From Chromobotia macracanthus (lineage: Eukaryota > Chordata > Actinopteri > Cypriniformes > Botiidae): DNA of 64,000 nt. The position numbers and the translations under genes are program-made. Shown here in pieces: positions 1-12,129 of this stretch (position 1 is the first letter of the stretch; each line of letters opens with the position of its first letter). The stretch spans positions 3,640,001-3,704,000 of the forward strand of contig JAZGTH010000072.1 of the NCBI GenBank assembly GCA_036877525.1, in the 5' to 3' direction. A model generated the notes under the pieces. That model saw only the letters and a program-made list of their open reading frames with translations, did not search any database and was not told the DNA's origin.

Positions 1-1582
1 CAGGAGATGAATTACCCGGGGAATGGATTCGAAAGCGCTGTTCGCTCATTCCGAGTCTTTCTTCTCCTGTGTGGAGATTTGACAGACGACACGCAGGCGG
101 ATCGGGACCCACAGCAAGGTGAAGGGCGAATGAAAGACGTCCTCCCGGGAATCTGCGTACAAGCTTTAAAGTGCAGAATAAGAATGTGTGCTGGGAAACA
201 ACGATGTTTGTTTGTGTTTTCTCACCCCTGCTATCTGTGAGATTTCAAGGGCCACGTGTTTGATTAAAAACACAAATGCGGTGAACCAGTGCTGGTCTTT
301 TATGTGTGCAGGTGAACAGACTGCACACATAAATATTACCATACAAATATTACCATACTGCTCTTACAGTATATACAGTAGTATGTACAGTGTGAAAAAT
401 CTCATATCTATAATACAGTCTATAGTACCTGGAAAAAATTATCCTGGAGAAAATAGGCCAATCCTACAGTTTGCCCTAAAGGGAAAAATATGAAATCTGT
501 GCATTAAGATAAAAAACGAATGTGGATTTCCATCAAAAAATGCATTTAAATATGAAGACTCATTCATGTTTCAATACACCCAGCGGCAACAAACAAACAA
601 CCTTATTAATATACATTAAAAAACCTAAAAAACAAGTTTCTTTTCATTCAGATTAAAGTAAAGAAATGAACACCGACTGATTCCACTGAGCTGAGGTGTG
701 GATTTTTAAGAGTGAGTATCATTGGTTCTGAGGCCACGATGCTTTCTGTCTCATTTCCATCCTGCTGGCTGTCATTTATATGGTGCTTTGATGATAAAGT
801 CATTATCTCCTCCATTCAAAGGCCTGTCACACCACAGCACAGCGTGAGCCACAATTAATATCTCTCCTCACTCATATTCCCTTAAACTAAACGTACATTT
901 ATTTGTCAATTTTCATTCAGAAACATATATTTTATCAAAGACATTCAAGTTTTATTCCAAACACGTCTGATATTTCCTCTACAAAGAATAAAAGTGTCAA
1001 GACAGAAATTAGAGAGCTGCTGTTTAAACGACTGCAAAAGAAGACATGGAGATGAAAAAACTGAAGATGAACCTGAATGACGTGTCATCTGAAGTTTCAT
1101 GTCTGATGTGTTCACTGATTGTGTTAAAATAAACATGTTTGTCTCTGTAAATTATTCACTACTGTCTGATCCCCAGCAAACATCCATCTTAATTTGCTGG
1201 TTTGTTAGTGTTTCTCTCTAATAAATTCATAAAAAACATTTTCCAGATGACACTCGGGCTGTAATATATGCACCAAAAGGCCTTTGAGCATCTACTGAGT
1301 CAAACGTTTGGTCGGCTGTGGACCGTTTCATATTCCCACTTGAGTGAATATGAGTGAATTTCATCGGCTAATCTAGTTTTGTCTTTAAATTTGCATGCGC
1401 ACTACCTTCAGACCTGCTTAAAACTATTATATCAAACCATATAACTATTATATCAAACCATATAACTGTGCTTTCAAAATTCACATACAGCTGTGCACTG
1501 TGTTAACTTCAGCTGTGTGGTAAAAGCATATGGTGAACATTTTCGGGGAATAATTTAGAAAAGCTTTTGTGATTCAGATAAG

Positions 1583-1585
<3 letters not shown>

Positions 1586-1613
<28 letters not shown>
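1586..1613. repeat. (CA)14 microsatellite
   Basis: Uninterrupted CA dinucleotide tract. Confidence 0.95.
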
Positions 1614-2177
1614 AGATGTTTTAAGTAACACAAACACTTGATTTTTGTATTAATATTGGAAGGAACTGAGTGATAATATTCACTCAGGCTTCAGTTTGGG
1701 CTGCTTTGTGCTGCTGTGGTTGGTCATGTGGATGCGCAGGCGCAGATCAGCCACACGATGGCGCTCTCAACCGCATTTCCTGCAGCTAATTCTGCGCTTT
1801 ATTAATACCAGCGTGACATCCTGCAATTTCCAATGAGAGAAATAAAAGAAATGAAATCCACACGACATCATTCACAGTGGAACAGTTTCTCTGTGCAAAC
1901 GTCTCACAGTGTATAACTTGCTCAAGTTATTCAGCTTATTAGTTATTTCAGGGCTTTATATAATCTTGCAAAGAGTTAATGTAGTAATTGAATGATAATT
2001 AATGTAGTTATGGTTATTGCAATGGTGATATATTGTCTGGCTCTATTCTGATATGGAATAACAACTTTCACAATCCGGTCACCTTCTGATCAATGAAGAT
2101 TCACACACTTTGGTCTCATATCCTGTTCTGACCTCATGTGAAGACTGCTGTACAGAAATCAGAGCAGTTCTCAGATG

Positions 2178-2447
2178 CCAGCTAACCATTTTTAGGTTGT
2201 AAGAACGTTTCCTTAATGTTCCCATTAAGTAATATAAACATTGAACACTGTCTTTTGAAAGTTTCCTTAAAAAAGAAATGTTTAAAACGTGCAGCGTTTA
2301 GACAATGTGTTAACATTGCTTGGTTATAAGAACGTTTTTCAAGCATTTTTAAATTCTGTTAAATTCTACAACTATAACTAAGAAATGTCACTACTTATGT
2401 TTTTGATATGATATATAATATGATATATGATATATCCCTGTTAGCTG
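2178..2447 (+). mobile_element. CCCAGCTAACA TIR element, copy A
   Basis: Starts ccagctaaccatttttaggt and ends ccctgttagctg. The interior matches the other copies (gttgtaagaacgtttcc, attaagtaa) but the 3' half is replaced by an AT-rich tract. Non-autonomous, no ORF. Confidence 0.7.
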
Positions 2448-2598
2448 ATCTTATGTGTGCAGGCCTCACTGCATGAATTCAGTGCTGCTTTTGCCCTGCT
2501 ATAATCATTCGATTTGGGATTTACAGCTGCTGTCAGGTAGGAGACACAAGGGTTATGAAGGGCTTATTTTAGAGCAGCATGCCACTCACTGTTTACAT

Positions 2599-2623
2599 CT
2601 TCTCTCTCTCTCTCTCTCTCTCT
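2599..2623. repeat. (CT)n microsatellite
   Basis: Uninterrupted CT tract of about 12 units. Confidence 0.95.
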
Positions 2624-3145
2624 ATCATGAACCATGCACGGCACATCCATCTGACTTTATTACAGCAGCTCCTGAATATGCAAAACTCGTCTCAAATGAG
2701 ACGCATCTATCTTGTGTCATATTCTCCGCCCTGCTCTCTGAGCTGGAGGACTGAATCTCGGGATATCAGCAGATATTAAGCTTTGCCATAAATTGAACTT
2801 TTTAATAAAACATTTACAGTGTCTGCTATTTTAAGGCAAGCTGTGGAAATATACAGTGAGCTAATTTGGTTTGAACGAAATGAAACTGGCACACACAGGC
2901 AACGTGAGGCACTGTATAGTTTCATGTCCACTAGACGTTTTTTCAATATATTTATATATATTCTGTTTGATGGAGATTATATTTTTTGTTTAGTTCCTTT
3001 AATATCAGGCCACAAAACTGTCATTACTGTAATGTAACAAATTGAACTTGATAGCATTAGAATTGAAACTGATAGATTATTTATGTATAAAATAATAATA
3101 ATGTGTATATGCACATAGCATTTAGTGTACATATAAAAGGCTACA

Positions 3146-3419
3146 TACATTCTTATAAATAAGGTTCTTAAAAGGTTCTACACAGCAATGCCAAATATTT
3201 TAGTTCCCCAAAGAAAAGAACCAAAAAAATCATAAAAGAACCATTTCTTTCTTGCTTTTTATAGTCTGAAAAACTGCAAAGTTAAACTAAACACCACAAA
3301 GAACTCTTTGTGAAACAGGGTTGGGTTACGTTGTATGGATGTTAAAGATTCTTTATGGAACCTTACAACTAAAAATGATTCTTCTATGGTATTGTGAAGC
3401 ACCATTTTTTAAGAGTGTA
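3146..3419. mobile_element. TACACTCTTA-ended non-autonomous DNA element
   Basis: Left end tacattcttataaataaggt and right end ccattttttaagagtgta are imperfect inverted repeats. The interior carries the ttctttatggaacc-type sequence common in cyprinid genomes. No coding capacity. Confidence 0.6.
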
Positions 3420-3930
3420 CCTGTAAAATACGATTACAGTCAGGGATGTTATGTTTGTTGACCTGTTTCTAACAATGAGCAATACAGAGCTACAGTATGA
3501 AACAATACAACCCTCAGAGAACAAACATTAATATTATCTGTCATTAGTACTCAAACTGGAATGTTTTCAGGGTCCAGCACGTAGGCAGGTTTGGATCTGG
3601 TCGTGCTGGGCTTTACTTTCATTGAAATCTGCATTTGATGTGATTTCCAGTGACTGACAATGTGAAAAGAGCTTTTGGCATTGAGCTTGTAGGCATTAGC
3701 GGACGCACTTCCCTCAGACAGCTGATGAATATTTTAACCAGAAGGAAGTCATGGCTCTTCCGAACCTTTCTCTCTCCACTGAGAGCTTTCTTAAGCGGTC
3801 TGGCCGATCTCTCAGGATCTTTTACAAACAGACTTGTTTAACTTGCATATGTTTTGAATGTGACTACACTGACTAGTTTGGACAGACGGTTTATCTTTAC
3901 GGATGACAAAACGCAGCATGTTGGTGACGA

Positions 3931-4215
3931 CCCAGCTAACAATTTTAGGTTGTAAGAATGTTTCCCAACGTTTCCATTAAGCAATTTGTTTTTATACCTA
4001 TTATTGTTATTGCTTGGTTGTAAGAACATTTTTTAATTCTGTCACATTTTTAAAACATTCCTCTAACAACTTAAGAATAATTTTGATATATATATTATAT
4101 ATATAAAACATTAAAAAAGGTCTACTAGCAATACTGCAAGAGCCTTGTTGCTCATTCAAAGAAAATGTTTAGAGAACGTTAGCCAACATTCTGAGAACGT
4201 TCCCTGTTAGCTGGG
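3931..4215 (+). mobile_element. CCCAGCTAACA TIR element, copy B (most complete)
   Basis: 285 bp bounded by perfect 11-bp terminal inverted repeats CCCAGCTAACA / TGTTAGCTGGG. Includes ttttaggttgtaagaatg at the 5' end and gagaacgttagccaacattc at the 3' end. No coding capacity. I see no clear target-site duplication, so the superfamily is undetermined. Confidence 0.8.
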
Positions 4216-5199
4216 GAAGTTCTGTTTGGATTGCAAATTCTGTCTTTGTTACACTATTGTCTCATAACACCTGTTTCTATTTCTGTTTCTGCTGAATGCT
4301 TCTGCTTGAAAACAATCAGTTCTCCAAAAAACATGTTGATGTTTTGAAGTACATCCAAAATGCTCTTTTCAGTATCGCCATACTCCATCGTAGGCATATC
4401 CCTTACATACAGCAGCTTTATGTGTTCACACTCACTAAAACATCAAAAATGGATTCAATTTAGATGTGGTGTAAATGAATCCCAGCCTAGAGTGTTGAGA
4501 AGCTATCACAGGCTTGGTTACTCTGGAGACTGTAACTGAGGTTTCTCCCCTGCCAGTCTGTAGTGTGATCTGTCTGCATTTATCGGAAGAACAGGGGCTC
4601 TGTAGCCGATATCCTGATTCACTTTGTGAACAAACACCAAATTAGTCATGCGATGCTTACTTCATCCATAGAATCAGGAAATAAGGGCAAATTAGAGATG
4701 AGAGATGTGATCTTAAAACCTAATTCTGTTCTAAACCACAGCTGGAAATACACAGCAATCAGACAACATATGCTGATTATGGCTGAAGGTCTTAAGACTC
4801 AAGCACTGAAGTCTAGACCGGGCCCTAAAAACAGCAAAATCAATACACATCCTGGGGACTCGTAATGGTCCAATTACAGCTTTGTAGGTCTGTCAATGCA
4901 GAGTCTCAGAAGACCTTTACCACAGGCCACTTGTCTGCGTTTATTAGTGTTCTCAATCTATACATTTTACATATAAGCACATGTTTTCACTTACCGGAGC
5001 ACAACACACATCTCATCATTGCATGCATTTATATTCATAATAGTTTACAGTAATATTCCTGTATGGTCAAATGATACATATCGACCAATTATTTAATAAA
5101 CATAAGTCATAAACAGGAACGAGGCTGAGCATGTGTGTGTATGGTATAGTTGACAGAAATATGTATCTCTATATCTATACAGTATAAATGGTACATACA

Positions 5200-5201
<2 letters not shown>

Positions 5202-5239
<38 letters not shown>
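5202..5239. repeat. (AT)19 microsatellite
   Basis: Pure AT tract, flanked by further degenerate tatata/acata words to about 5310. Confidence 0.95.
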
Positions 5240-5243
<4 letters not shown>

Positions 5244-5812
5244 GGCATATATTTGTCATGTTAAATGTAGGACATAGACAGACATATATATGTACACATA
5301 TATGTATATACACACAGTTGTTGGTAGCAGTACAGATTTGTTACCTGCCATTACTGTACCAGGGGACATTATAGAACAGCTGAAAGTCAATGTAATATTC
5401 ATTATATAATGTCTAAAATAATGCTGTTTGAATTCTTAGCAACTTCATTAGTCATTTGTGGTCAGACATTGCTCCACATTAGACCTGTGATTACCAGCCA
5501 TCCGTCATTGGCTTTGCTTTCCATCCCGGCCGTAGGATGAAAAATGTGTTAATATCGAAAGACATAAATCAAGGCTCATTGAGCAGGTTCACACTTCTGC
5601 CCGGAAAGTTTTCAAACAGGTTCACTGGAGTGCAAAGTGAGAGAGCGGCCGCAGTGACTAAAAAACGTACCGCAAATATGCAGTAAATTACTGGAAACGT
5701 AACTGGCAGTAAAATTTTATATCGTTTCAGAACCGTAACTGTTTATTTCTAATGACTTCTAAATGTTTCATATTTCATGGGTTGGTGGCAGTACAGTAAC
5801 TGGTCCTGATAC

Positions 5813-6080
5813 TCAGCTAACAATCTGTAGGAACGTTTCCCTAACATTTTCATTAAGTAACAAAAACATTAAAAATATTATTCTAAATATTATAGGAATG
5901 TTCAAAACATTGTTTGAGACATTGTATTAACGTTACTGCTTGGTCATATGAATGTTAATCAAACTTTTTTTAATTCTGTTACGTTTTTAAACATTTCACC
6001 AACAACTTATAAATTATGTTTTTAATATATATGTTACAGAACATTAAAAAAGTTCTGCTAACATTACTGCAAGAACTTTT
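5813..6080 (+). mobile_element. CCCAGCTAACA TIR element, copy C (3' truncated)
   Basis: Starts tcagctaacaatctgtagga and follows copy B through ctgctaacattactgcaaga, then breaks off into a TG/GA microsatellite. The right terminal repeat is lost. Confidence 0.7.
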
Positions 6081-6110
6081 GTGTGTGTGAGAGAGAGAGA
6101 GAGAGAGAGG
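6079..6110. repeat. (TG)n(GA)n compound microsatellite
   Basis: Short TG run followed by GA run at the truncated end of mobile-element copy C. Confidence 0.9.
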
Positions 6111-6770
6111 TAAGTGTATAATTTGGGCTGTCTGTACATGATTGAGTACAAGAGTAACACAACACACATTTTTGATCAGGCATATCATATGATATGATAT
6201 CACCATATCCCTTGGGTCCTATGAAGTGCTGACAGGTAGTACTGAAGTCTTAATGAAAATAATGAAAACCTATGAAACATATTAAACAACATGAATCACT
6301 GATAACTGATAAAACTAAATTCATCACATTTTTCACAAAGTGTAGTGAACATGCAGAGCAGGTATATTAGTTTATATTGGACATGGTCTTTAAGAAATGA
6401 CCATTTCTTCAGTCTGACTGGTTCACAGATGAGATGTCTGGCTGTGAATCGTGACTTTAATAACAGATCTCTAAGAGGTTTCTGTTAGGAGCATCAGTCA
6501 AAGGTAGAGACACTATCAACAGGGCTGATTACAATACTGCTAAATATTCTCAAGGGGACTCGCTAATCATTCAGATTCACAGTTTAAAAGTCCCGTTCAT
6601 CAATTACTGTAGCATATCCCAAACACACCGTGTCCATAAACAGCCTCCACAGGAACAAGAGTTAGATGTAGTCTGTGCTGGTCTTAAAAAGAACTTTTGA
6701 TTTACACTAGAATATTCAATTCTGATTTCTAGATCATGCTATACCTATGTTTGTATTGTAAGTGCTAAAC

Positions 6771-8606
6771 TCTTTACCTGAAGCCACACCCACTGTCTGT
6801 CCTCACTCCTTACCTGAAGCCACACCCACTGTCTGTCCTCACTCTTCACCTGAAGCCACACCCACTGTCTGTCCTCACTCCTTACCTGAAGCCACACCCA
6901 CTGTCTGTCCTCGCTCTTTATCTGAAGCCACACCCACTGTCTGTCCTCACTCCTTACCTGAAGCCACACCCACTGTCTGTCCTCACTCTTCACCTGAAGC
7001 CACACCCACTGTCTGTCCTCACTCTTCACCTGAAGCCACACCCACTGTCTGTCCTCGCTCTTCATCTGAAGCCACACCCACTGTCTGTCCTCACTCCTTA
7101 CCTGAAGCCACACTCACTGTCTGTCCTCACTCCTTACCTGAAGCCACACCCACTGTCTGTCCTCACTCCTTACCTGAAGCCACACTCACTGTCTGTCCTC
7201 ACTCCTTACCTGAAGCCACACCCACTGTCTGTCCTCACTCTTCACCTGAAGCCACACTCACTGTCTGTCCTCACTCCTTACCTGAAGCCACACCCACTGT
7301 CTGTCCTCACTCTTCACCTGAAGCCACACCCACTGTCTGTCCTCACTCTTCACCTGAAGCCACACCCACTGTCTGTCCTCGCTCTTCATCTGAAGCCACA
7401 CCCACTGTCTGTCCTCACTCTTCACCTGAAGCCACACCCACTGTCTGTCCTCACTCTTCATCTGAAGCCACACCCACTGTCTGTCCTCACTCTTCACCTG
7501 AAGCCACACCCACTGTCTGTCCTCACTCCTTACCTGAAGCCACACTCACTGTCTATCCTCACTCCTTACCTGAAGCCACACCCACTGTCTGTCCTCACTC
7601 TTCATCTGAAGCCATACCCACTGTCTGTCCTCACTCTTCACCTGAAGCCACACCCACTGTCTGTCCTCACTCCTTACCTGAAGCCACACTCACTGTCTGT
7701 CCTCACTCCTTACCTGAAGCCACACTCACTGTCTGTCCTCACTCTTCACCTGAAGCCACACCCACTGTCTGTCCTCACTCCTTACCTGAAGCCACACCCA
7801 CTGTCTGTCCTCACTCTTCACCTGAAGCCACACCCACTGTCTGTCCTCACTCTTCACCTGAAGCCACACTCACTGTCTGTCCTCGCTCTTTATCTGAAGC
7901 CACACCCACTGTCTGTCCTCACTCCTTACCTGAAGCCACACCCACTGTCTGTCCTCACTCTTCACCTGAAGCCACACCCACTGTCTGTCCTCACTCTTCA
8001 CCTGAAGCCACACCCACTGTCTGTCCTCGCTCTTTATCTGAAGCCACACCCACTGTCTGTCCTCACTCTTCACCTGAAGCCACACCCACTGTCTGTCCTC
8101 GCTCTTCATCTGAAGCCACACCCACTGTCTGTCCTCACTCTTCACCTGAAGCCACACCCACTGTCTGTCCTCACTCTTCACCTGAAGCCACACCCACTGT
8201 CTGTCCTCACTCTTCACCTGAAGCCACACTCACTGTCTGTCCTCGCTCTTTATCTGAAGCCACACCCACTGTCTGTCCTCACTCCTTACCTGAAGCCACA
8301 CTCACTGTCTGTCCTCACTCCTTACCTGAAGCCACACTCACTGTCTGTCCTCGCTCTTTATCTGAAGCCACACCCACTGTCTGTCCTCACTCCTTACCTG
8401 AAGCCACACTCACTGTCTGTCCTCACTCCTTACCTGAAGCCACACTCACTGTCTGTCCTCGCTCTTTATCTGAAGCCACACCCACTGTCTGTCCTCACTC
8501 CTTACCTGAAGCCACACCCACTGTCTGTCCTCACTCCTTACCTGAAGCCACACCCACTGTCTGTCCTCACTCTTCACCTGAAGCCACACCCACTGTCTGT
8601 CCTCAC
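6771..8606. repeat. 36-bp minisatellite, 51 copies
   Basis: 51 uninterrupted 36-bp units with no indels. The near-constant part is CTGAAGCCACACCCACTGTC plus TGTCCTCACTC and a variable TTCAC/CTTAC/TTTAT. Because the period is a multiple of three, the plus strand is open for 620 codons (12-residue unit of type SSPEATPTVCPH) and the minus strand is open in shorter runs (WVWLQVKSEDRQ). Almost all differences between units are transitions and six of the seven variable codon sites are non-synonymous, so I read it as non-coding DNA. Edges decay over 8607-8670. Confidence 0.95.
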
Positions 8607-9945
8607 TCTTCATGTAGCATGTAGCACTCTTCATGTCTGTCCTCATGTAGCAGTTCAGTGTGGACAGACAAATGGCTTGTCCCATTACACCAGGTTAGGA
8701 CAAAGAAAAGAACTTTTATAGACACTTTTAAGTATTCCTTAAAGAAACATAACAGTTAAATTTCAGCACTAAGAACAATGGCGCTGTTAAACTGTGCTAA
8801 ACCGGCTGTTGAATACCTGTCTGTCTCTCTCTCAGATCTAAAACACACATTTCCTTATACAGAAAACTCACACACACACACACTGTCTCTCTGTGGTGGT
8901 CAGTCATTGTCTAGTGTCTTCATTAGTATGCTGAATGCTTGTCTTTATGATGGGTGGTGACTTGGTTGGATGCACTCTCTCTGTCTCTGGTAAATGAGTA
9001 TAATTATTTTCAGAGCTGCGGGCGACTCATGCATGTTTTATCCCTCCATCTGGGCCGTGCACGGCACCGCACAATGGTGATAAAAGATGTTTCTCATCCG
9101 CACATCAAGGAAAAGTGTGCATGGACACGGCCAGACCCCAGACGTGCAGGCGGTTCAGAGCTGCATGGGGGGTGAAGCTGCACGCTTCCTGTGCAAATCG
9201 CAACGCATCTCGCGGCATGACAAACGGCAGCAGCCAATACTGCGCACATCTCTCCGGTGCACATTTGGGCCCCTGCGTTCACACGCTCTTAACAATAACT
9301 AGCGATGTGTGACGTGACAAATGAACTTGGAAGCACTTTTGCTCTGGCAGAGAATCTACAGTCACAAGGCAACGGGAAGAGAATTTTCTTTGTCTTAAAA
9401 CAGCTTCATTTGGAGCCATAAAGGCTAGCTGGACATCACCTTTTGACTAATTCATTCTTTTTCACTGTGAACCATTGTGTACAGATTTTTAAAAAAAGTT
9501 TTAATTTTCTGTGCTGTTAAAAAAATAACGGCCTACAGGTTCAGACTGACATTAGGGTGAGGATATAACAAAATGTTAAATTTTATGTGAACATTGGGTA
9601 AAATAAAATTATATCTGTACCCCATCAAAATTATTATTTGTGCCTGTAGTATCTTCTATAGGGTTTAATGCGTCCACTTTCTCTCTCTCTCTCCTCTCTC
9701 TCTTACGGGCTAAATTTACAGGCGCGTATAGGCACAAGACATTACATCCACAGATGGCACATGCATGGAGTTCCATTTGCATACCAAAACTCTGTAAATG
9801 TCAGCAGGGAGATATGCGGTTAGATGCAGCGCTGCGACTCTTCTGGCCAACACACAAATGAGCTTCATGGACAGCCTAACACGCGAGAGCAGCTGTACTA
9901 CTGCATGTGGATGAAACAACTCAATGCGTGAAACATTTTACAGCT

Positions 9946-9980
9946 GGTCATTTGTCCGAGCCAGTCAGACACAAATGACC
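9946..9980. other. perfect 10-bp inverted repeat (hairpin)
   Basis: GGTCATTTGT at 9946-9955 and its exact complement ACAAATGACC at 9971-9980, separated by 15 bases. Not part of a repeat family seen elsewhere in the window. Confidence 0.7.
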
Positions 9981-12129
9981 CCCATTCACAGTTACAAAGC
10001 CGCTGGTTTAAACAGCAAGGCACACAGTTTCTTGGTTATATAAAATAAGGCTACAAAACAATAATGGCAATAACAGCACAAAACAAAGTTAGTTGCAATT
10101 TCAGTTTGAAGAATAATACATTAAAAACTCTGAATGAAAAATCATTTACTCACCCCCAAGTTGCTCAACATCCGTATTTTTCTTCTGTCCAGATTTTTTT
10201 TCTATGGAATACCAAGGCATTCCGACATTTTACAGTACTTTTCCATACAATTTAAAAAAAGGGGTTGTCCAACACACTTCTAATATGCACAATACATAAA
10301 ATATATGACACTATTCCATTTGAATCATGCTATAAGTCAACAGTTTTGTGTGTCAGAACATACTTTTTAAGACAGTTTATTGGTGTAACTGTTTAAAACC
10401 AACTTACAACATAATCACCATTTGTTACATTTTAAAACGATGCTGTTTCAAACATACAATTAAAAAAATACATTGACTGTCCAATGGCGTTGCAGTTTCT
10501 ACCCCTCCAACTTCCAACGATCCGATCAATTCCTGAAGAATGAAATCAAGTCAAGTCCTATGTTTTTGTCATTGCAGAAGCCGCTAGACACGGATATGCA
10601 TCACCGTAGGGAAAAAGCAGCGGCGACTTTCATGGCGACTTTAGGCTGTTGGTGTCATGGTGTCTTTCTCAACAACATCAAACGAGAGATTACTGAAGTA
10701 AGGCCAAGTTACAAACGATACCAATTTCTCTGGTAAAACAAAATCCGGGGGGGTCCCAGAATTTGCAAGCGTTATACAAGGCAGGGCCCGTTTATGTATG
10801 CGAGTTCTGTACAGAAGAGCATGTCTGCAGTTATATTAGCCTGATGTGAAATTAGTATACATTATGTGTCATATCCCTCATTGCCTCTGTAAATTGGATT
10901 CTGTTGAATGGTGGCGCACGGCCGCGCTGTTGCCTCCCTTCCCTCCCATTTCATCGTCTCTTTGCAGCCGTTTGCCCGGGATGAAAGTGATATGCAGCAA
11001 ATTTGTGTATAATATATTATAATGACATGGCTAGAGGTCTTCTTAGGTTTCCAACTACGCCCCCTGGAAATAAGCTCATACGGAATTCTGCTTGTCTGCA
11101 TAACATGAAAGAACTTAAAGATTGCGCCTGCAGAAAGACAGTATTGACTTACTGTACGGTTTGAATACAAAGAAAGGTCACATGGATTACAAGAGGGACT
11201 CACGAAACCAAGATGCTGCTACACACACAACTGTGCTCATAAAATCGCTCAGCTGCGTTTCTCTCGCTAGGAGAAATGGCATCGCTGAAGAGTGTCCAGC
11301 AAGGCTCTTCTCGCTTGTTGCCTGCAGATGTCTAAGGCCAGAAACATGCTCAAATAGAGACACAAGTACATACACAACATCTCAAGGGGGTTGTAGAGTT
11401 GCCCTCAAATGCCTCAAAAATTTAAAGTAGGGTAGGCAGAGATGCTAGCAATAGCAAGAAAGCTTTGAAAGAATAAGATCCCGCTCTCCATTCAGAGCAA
11501 TCTCCAAAGCCATGCCTCCTCCAAGAGTACGCTGATACATAGTTCAACAGTCAAGTACGACATTCAGACCGAATGCAATGATTGGACGAACATTTTATGG
11601 TGCCTTCCACAGAAGATGTATAAATCTATTTATACCACAGCGATCACTATCATGATGTGAAGAGACTTTCAACCAGCATCACAAAAACTGTTTCTGAAAA
11701 AGATTGCCTACTCTGATTTTAATTAAATGTATTAACCCGCTTAAGATCTATATAGATGTAAATCCAGATTTGATCTATAGATCCCAAATTATCAAAGAAT
11801 ATTCACATACATTTCAACTGGTTATGGTCAACACCTGAGATGTAAAACATGAGGCCTACAGAAGTGGTTTAATGGTGGTTTTTGAGGCCTGACAGCCGGT
11901 CACCATCCTCTTTCATATGCTGGGGAAGAGACAGAATTCTGCCCAAACTTTCTCTTTTGTGCTCCATGTTTTATAGTTATATTATATGACACGTGTTTTA
12001 TTTCTGAGTGAACAGTTCTTCTAAAGGTAGACAAAGGTAAACATGGTCTGTAGCAATCCTGTTTTTATATTCCGGTCACACACCGTGCTTTATCCCCGCC
12101 TTTGGTTGACCATGCCCTTGTTTTGGTAA

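Larger units (their letters stand above)
1..6770. other. non-coding flank with mobile-element copies
   Basis: No recognisable gene. It holds three copies of the CCCAGCTAACA element, one TACA(C/T)TCTTA-ended element, several microsatellites, a 21-bp direct duplication (1422-1464), and complex segments at about 720-880 and 5455-5600 that could be conserved non-coding DNA. Confidence 0.7.

Noticed and set aside
6771..8606. CRISPR array
   Set aside because: Repeats are contiguous with no unique spacers, and the genome is eukaryotic.
6762..8624. 620-codon ORF as a confirmed protein gene
   Set aside because: Open frame follows from the 36-bp period; changes between units are nearly all non-synonymous transitions. 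Kept only as a finding.
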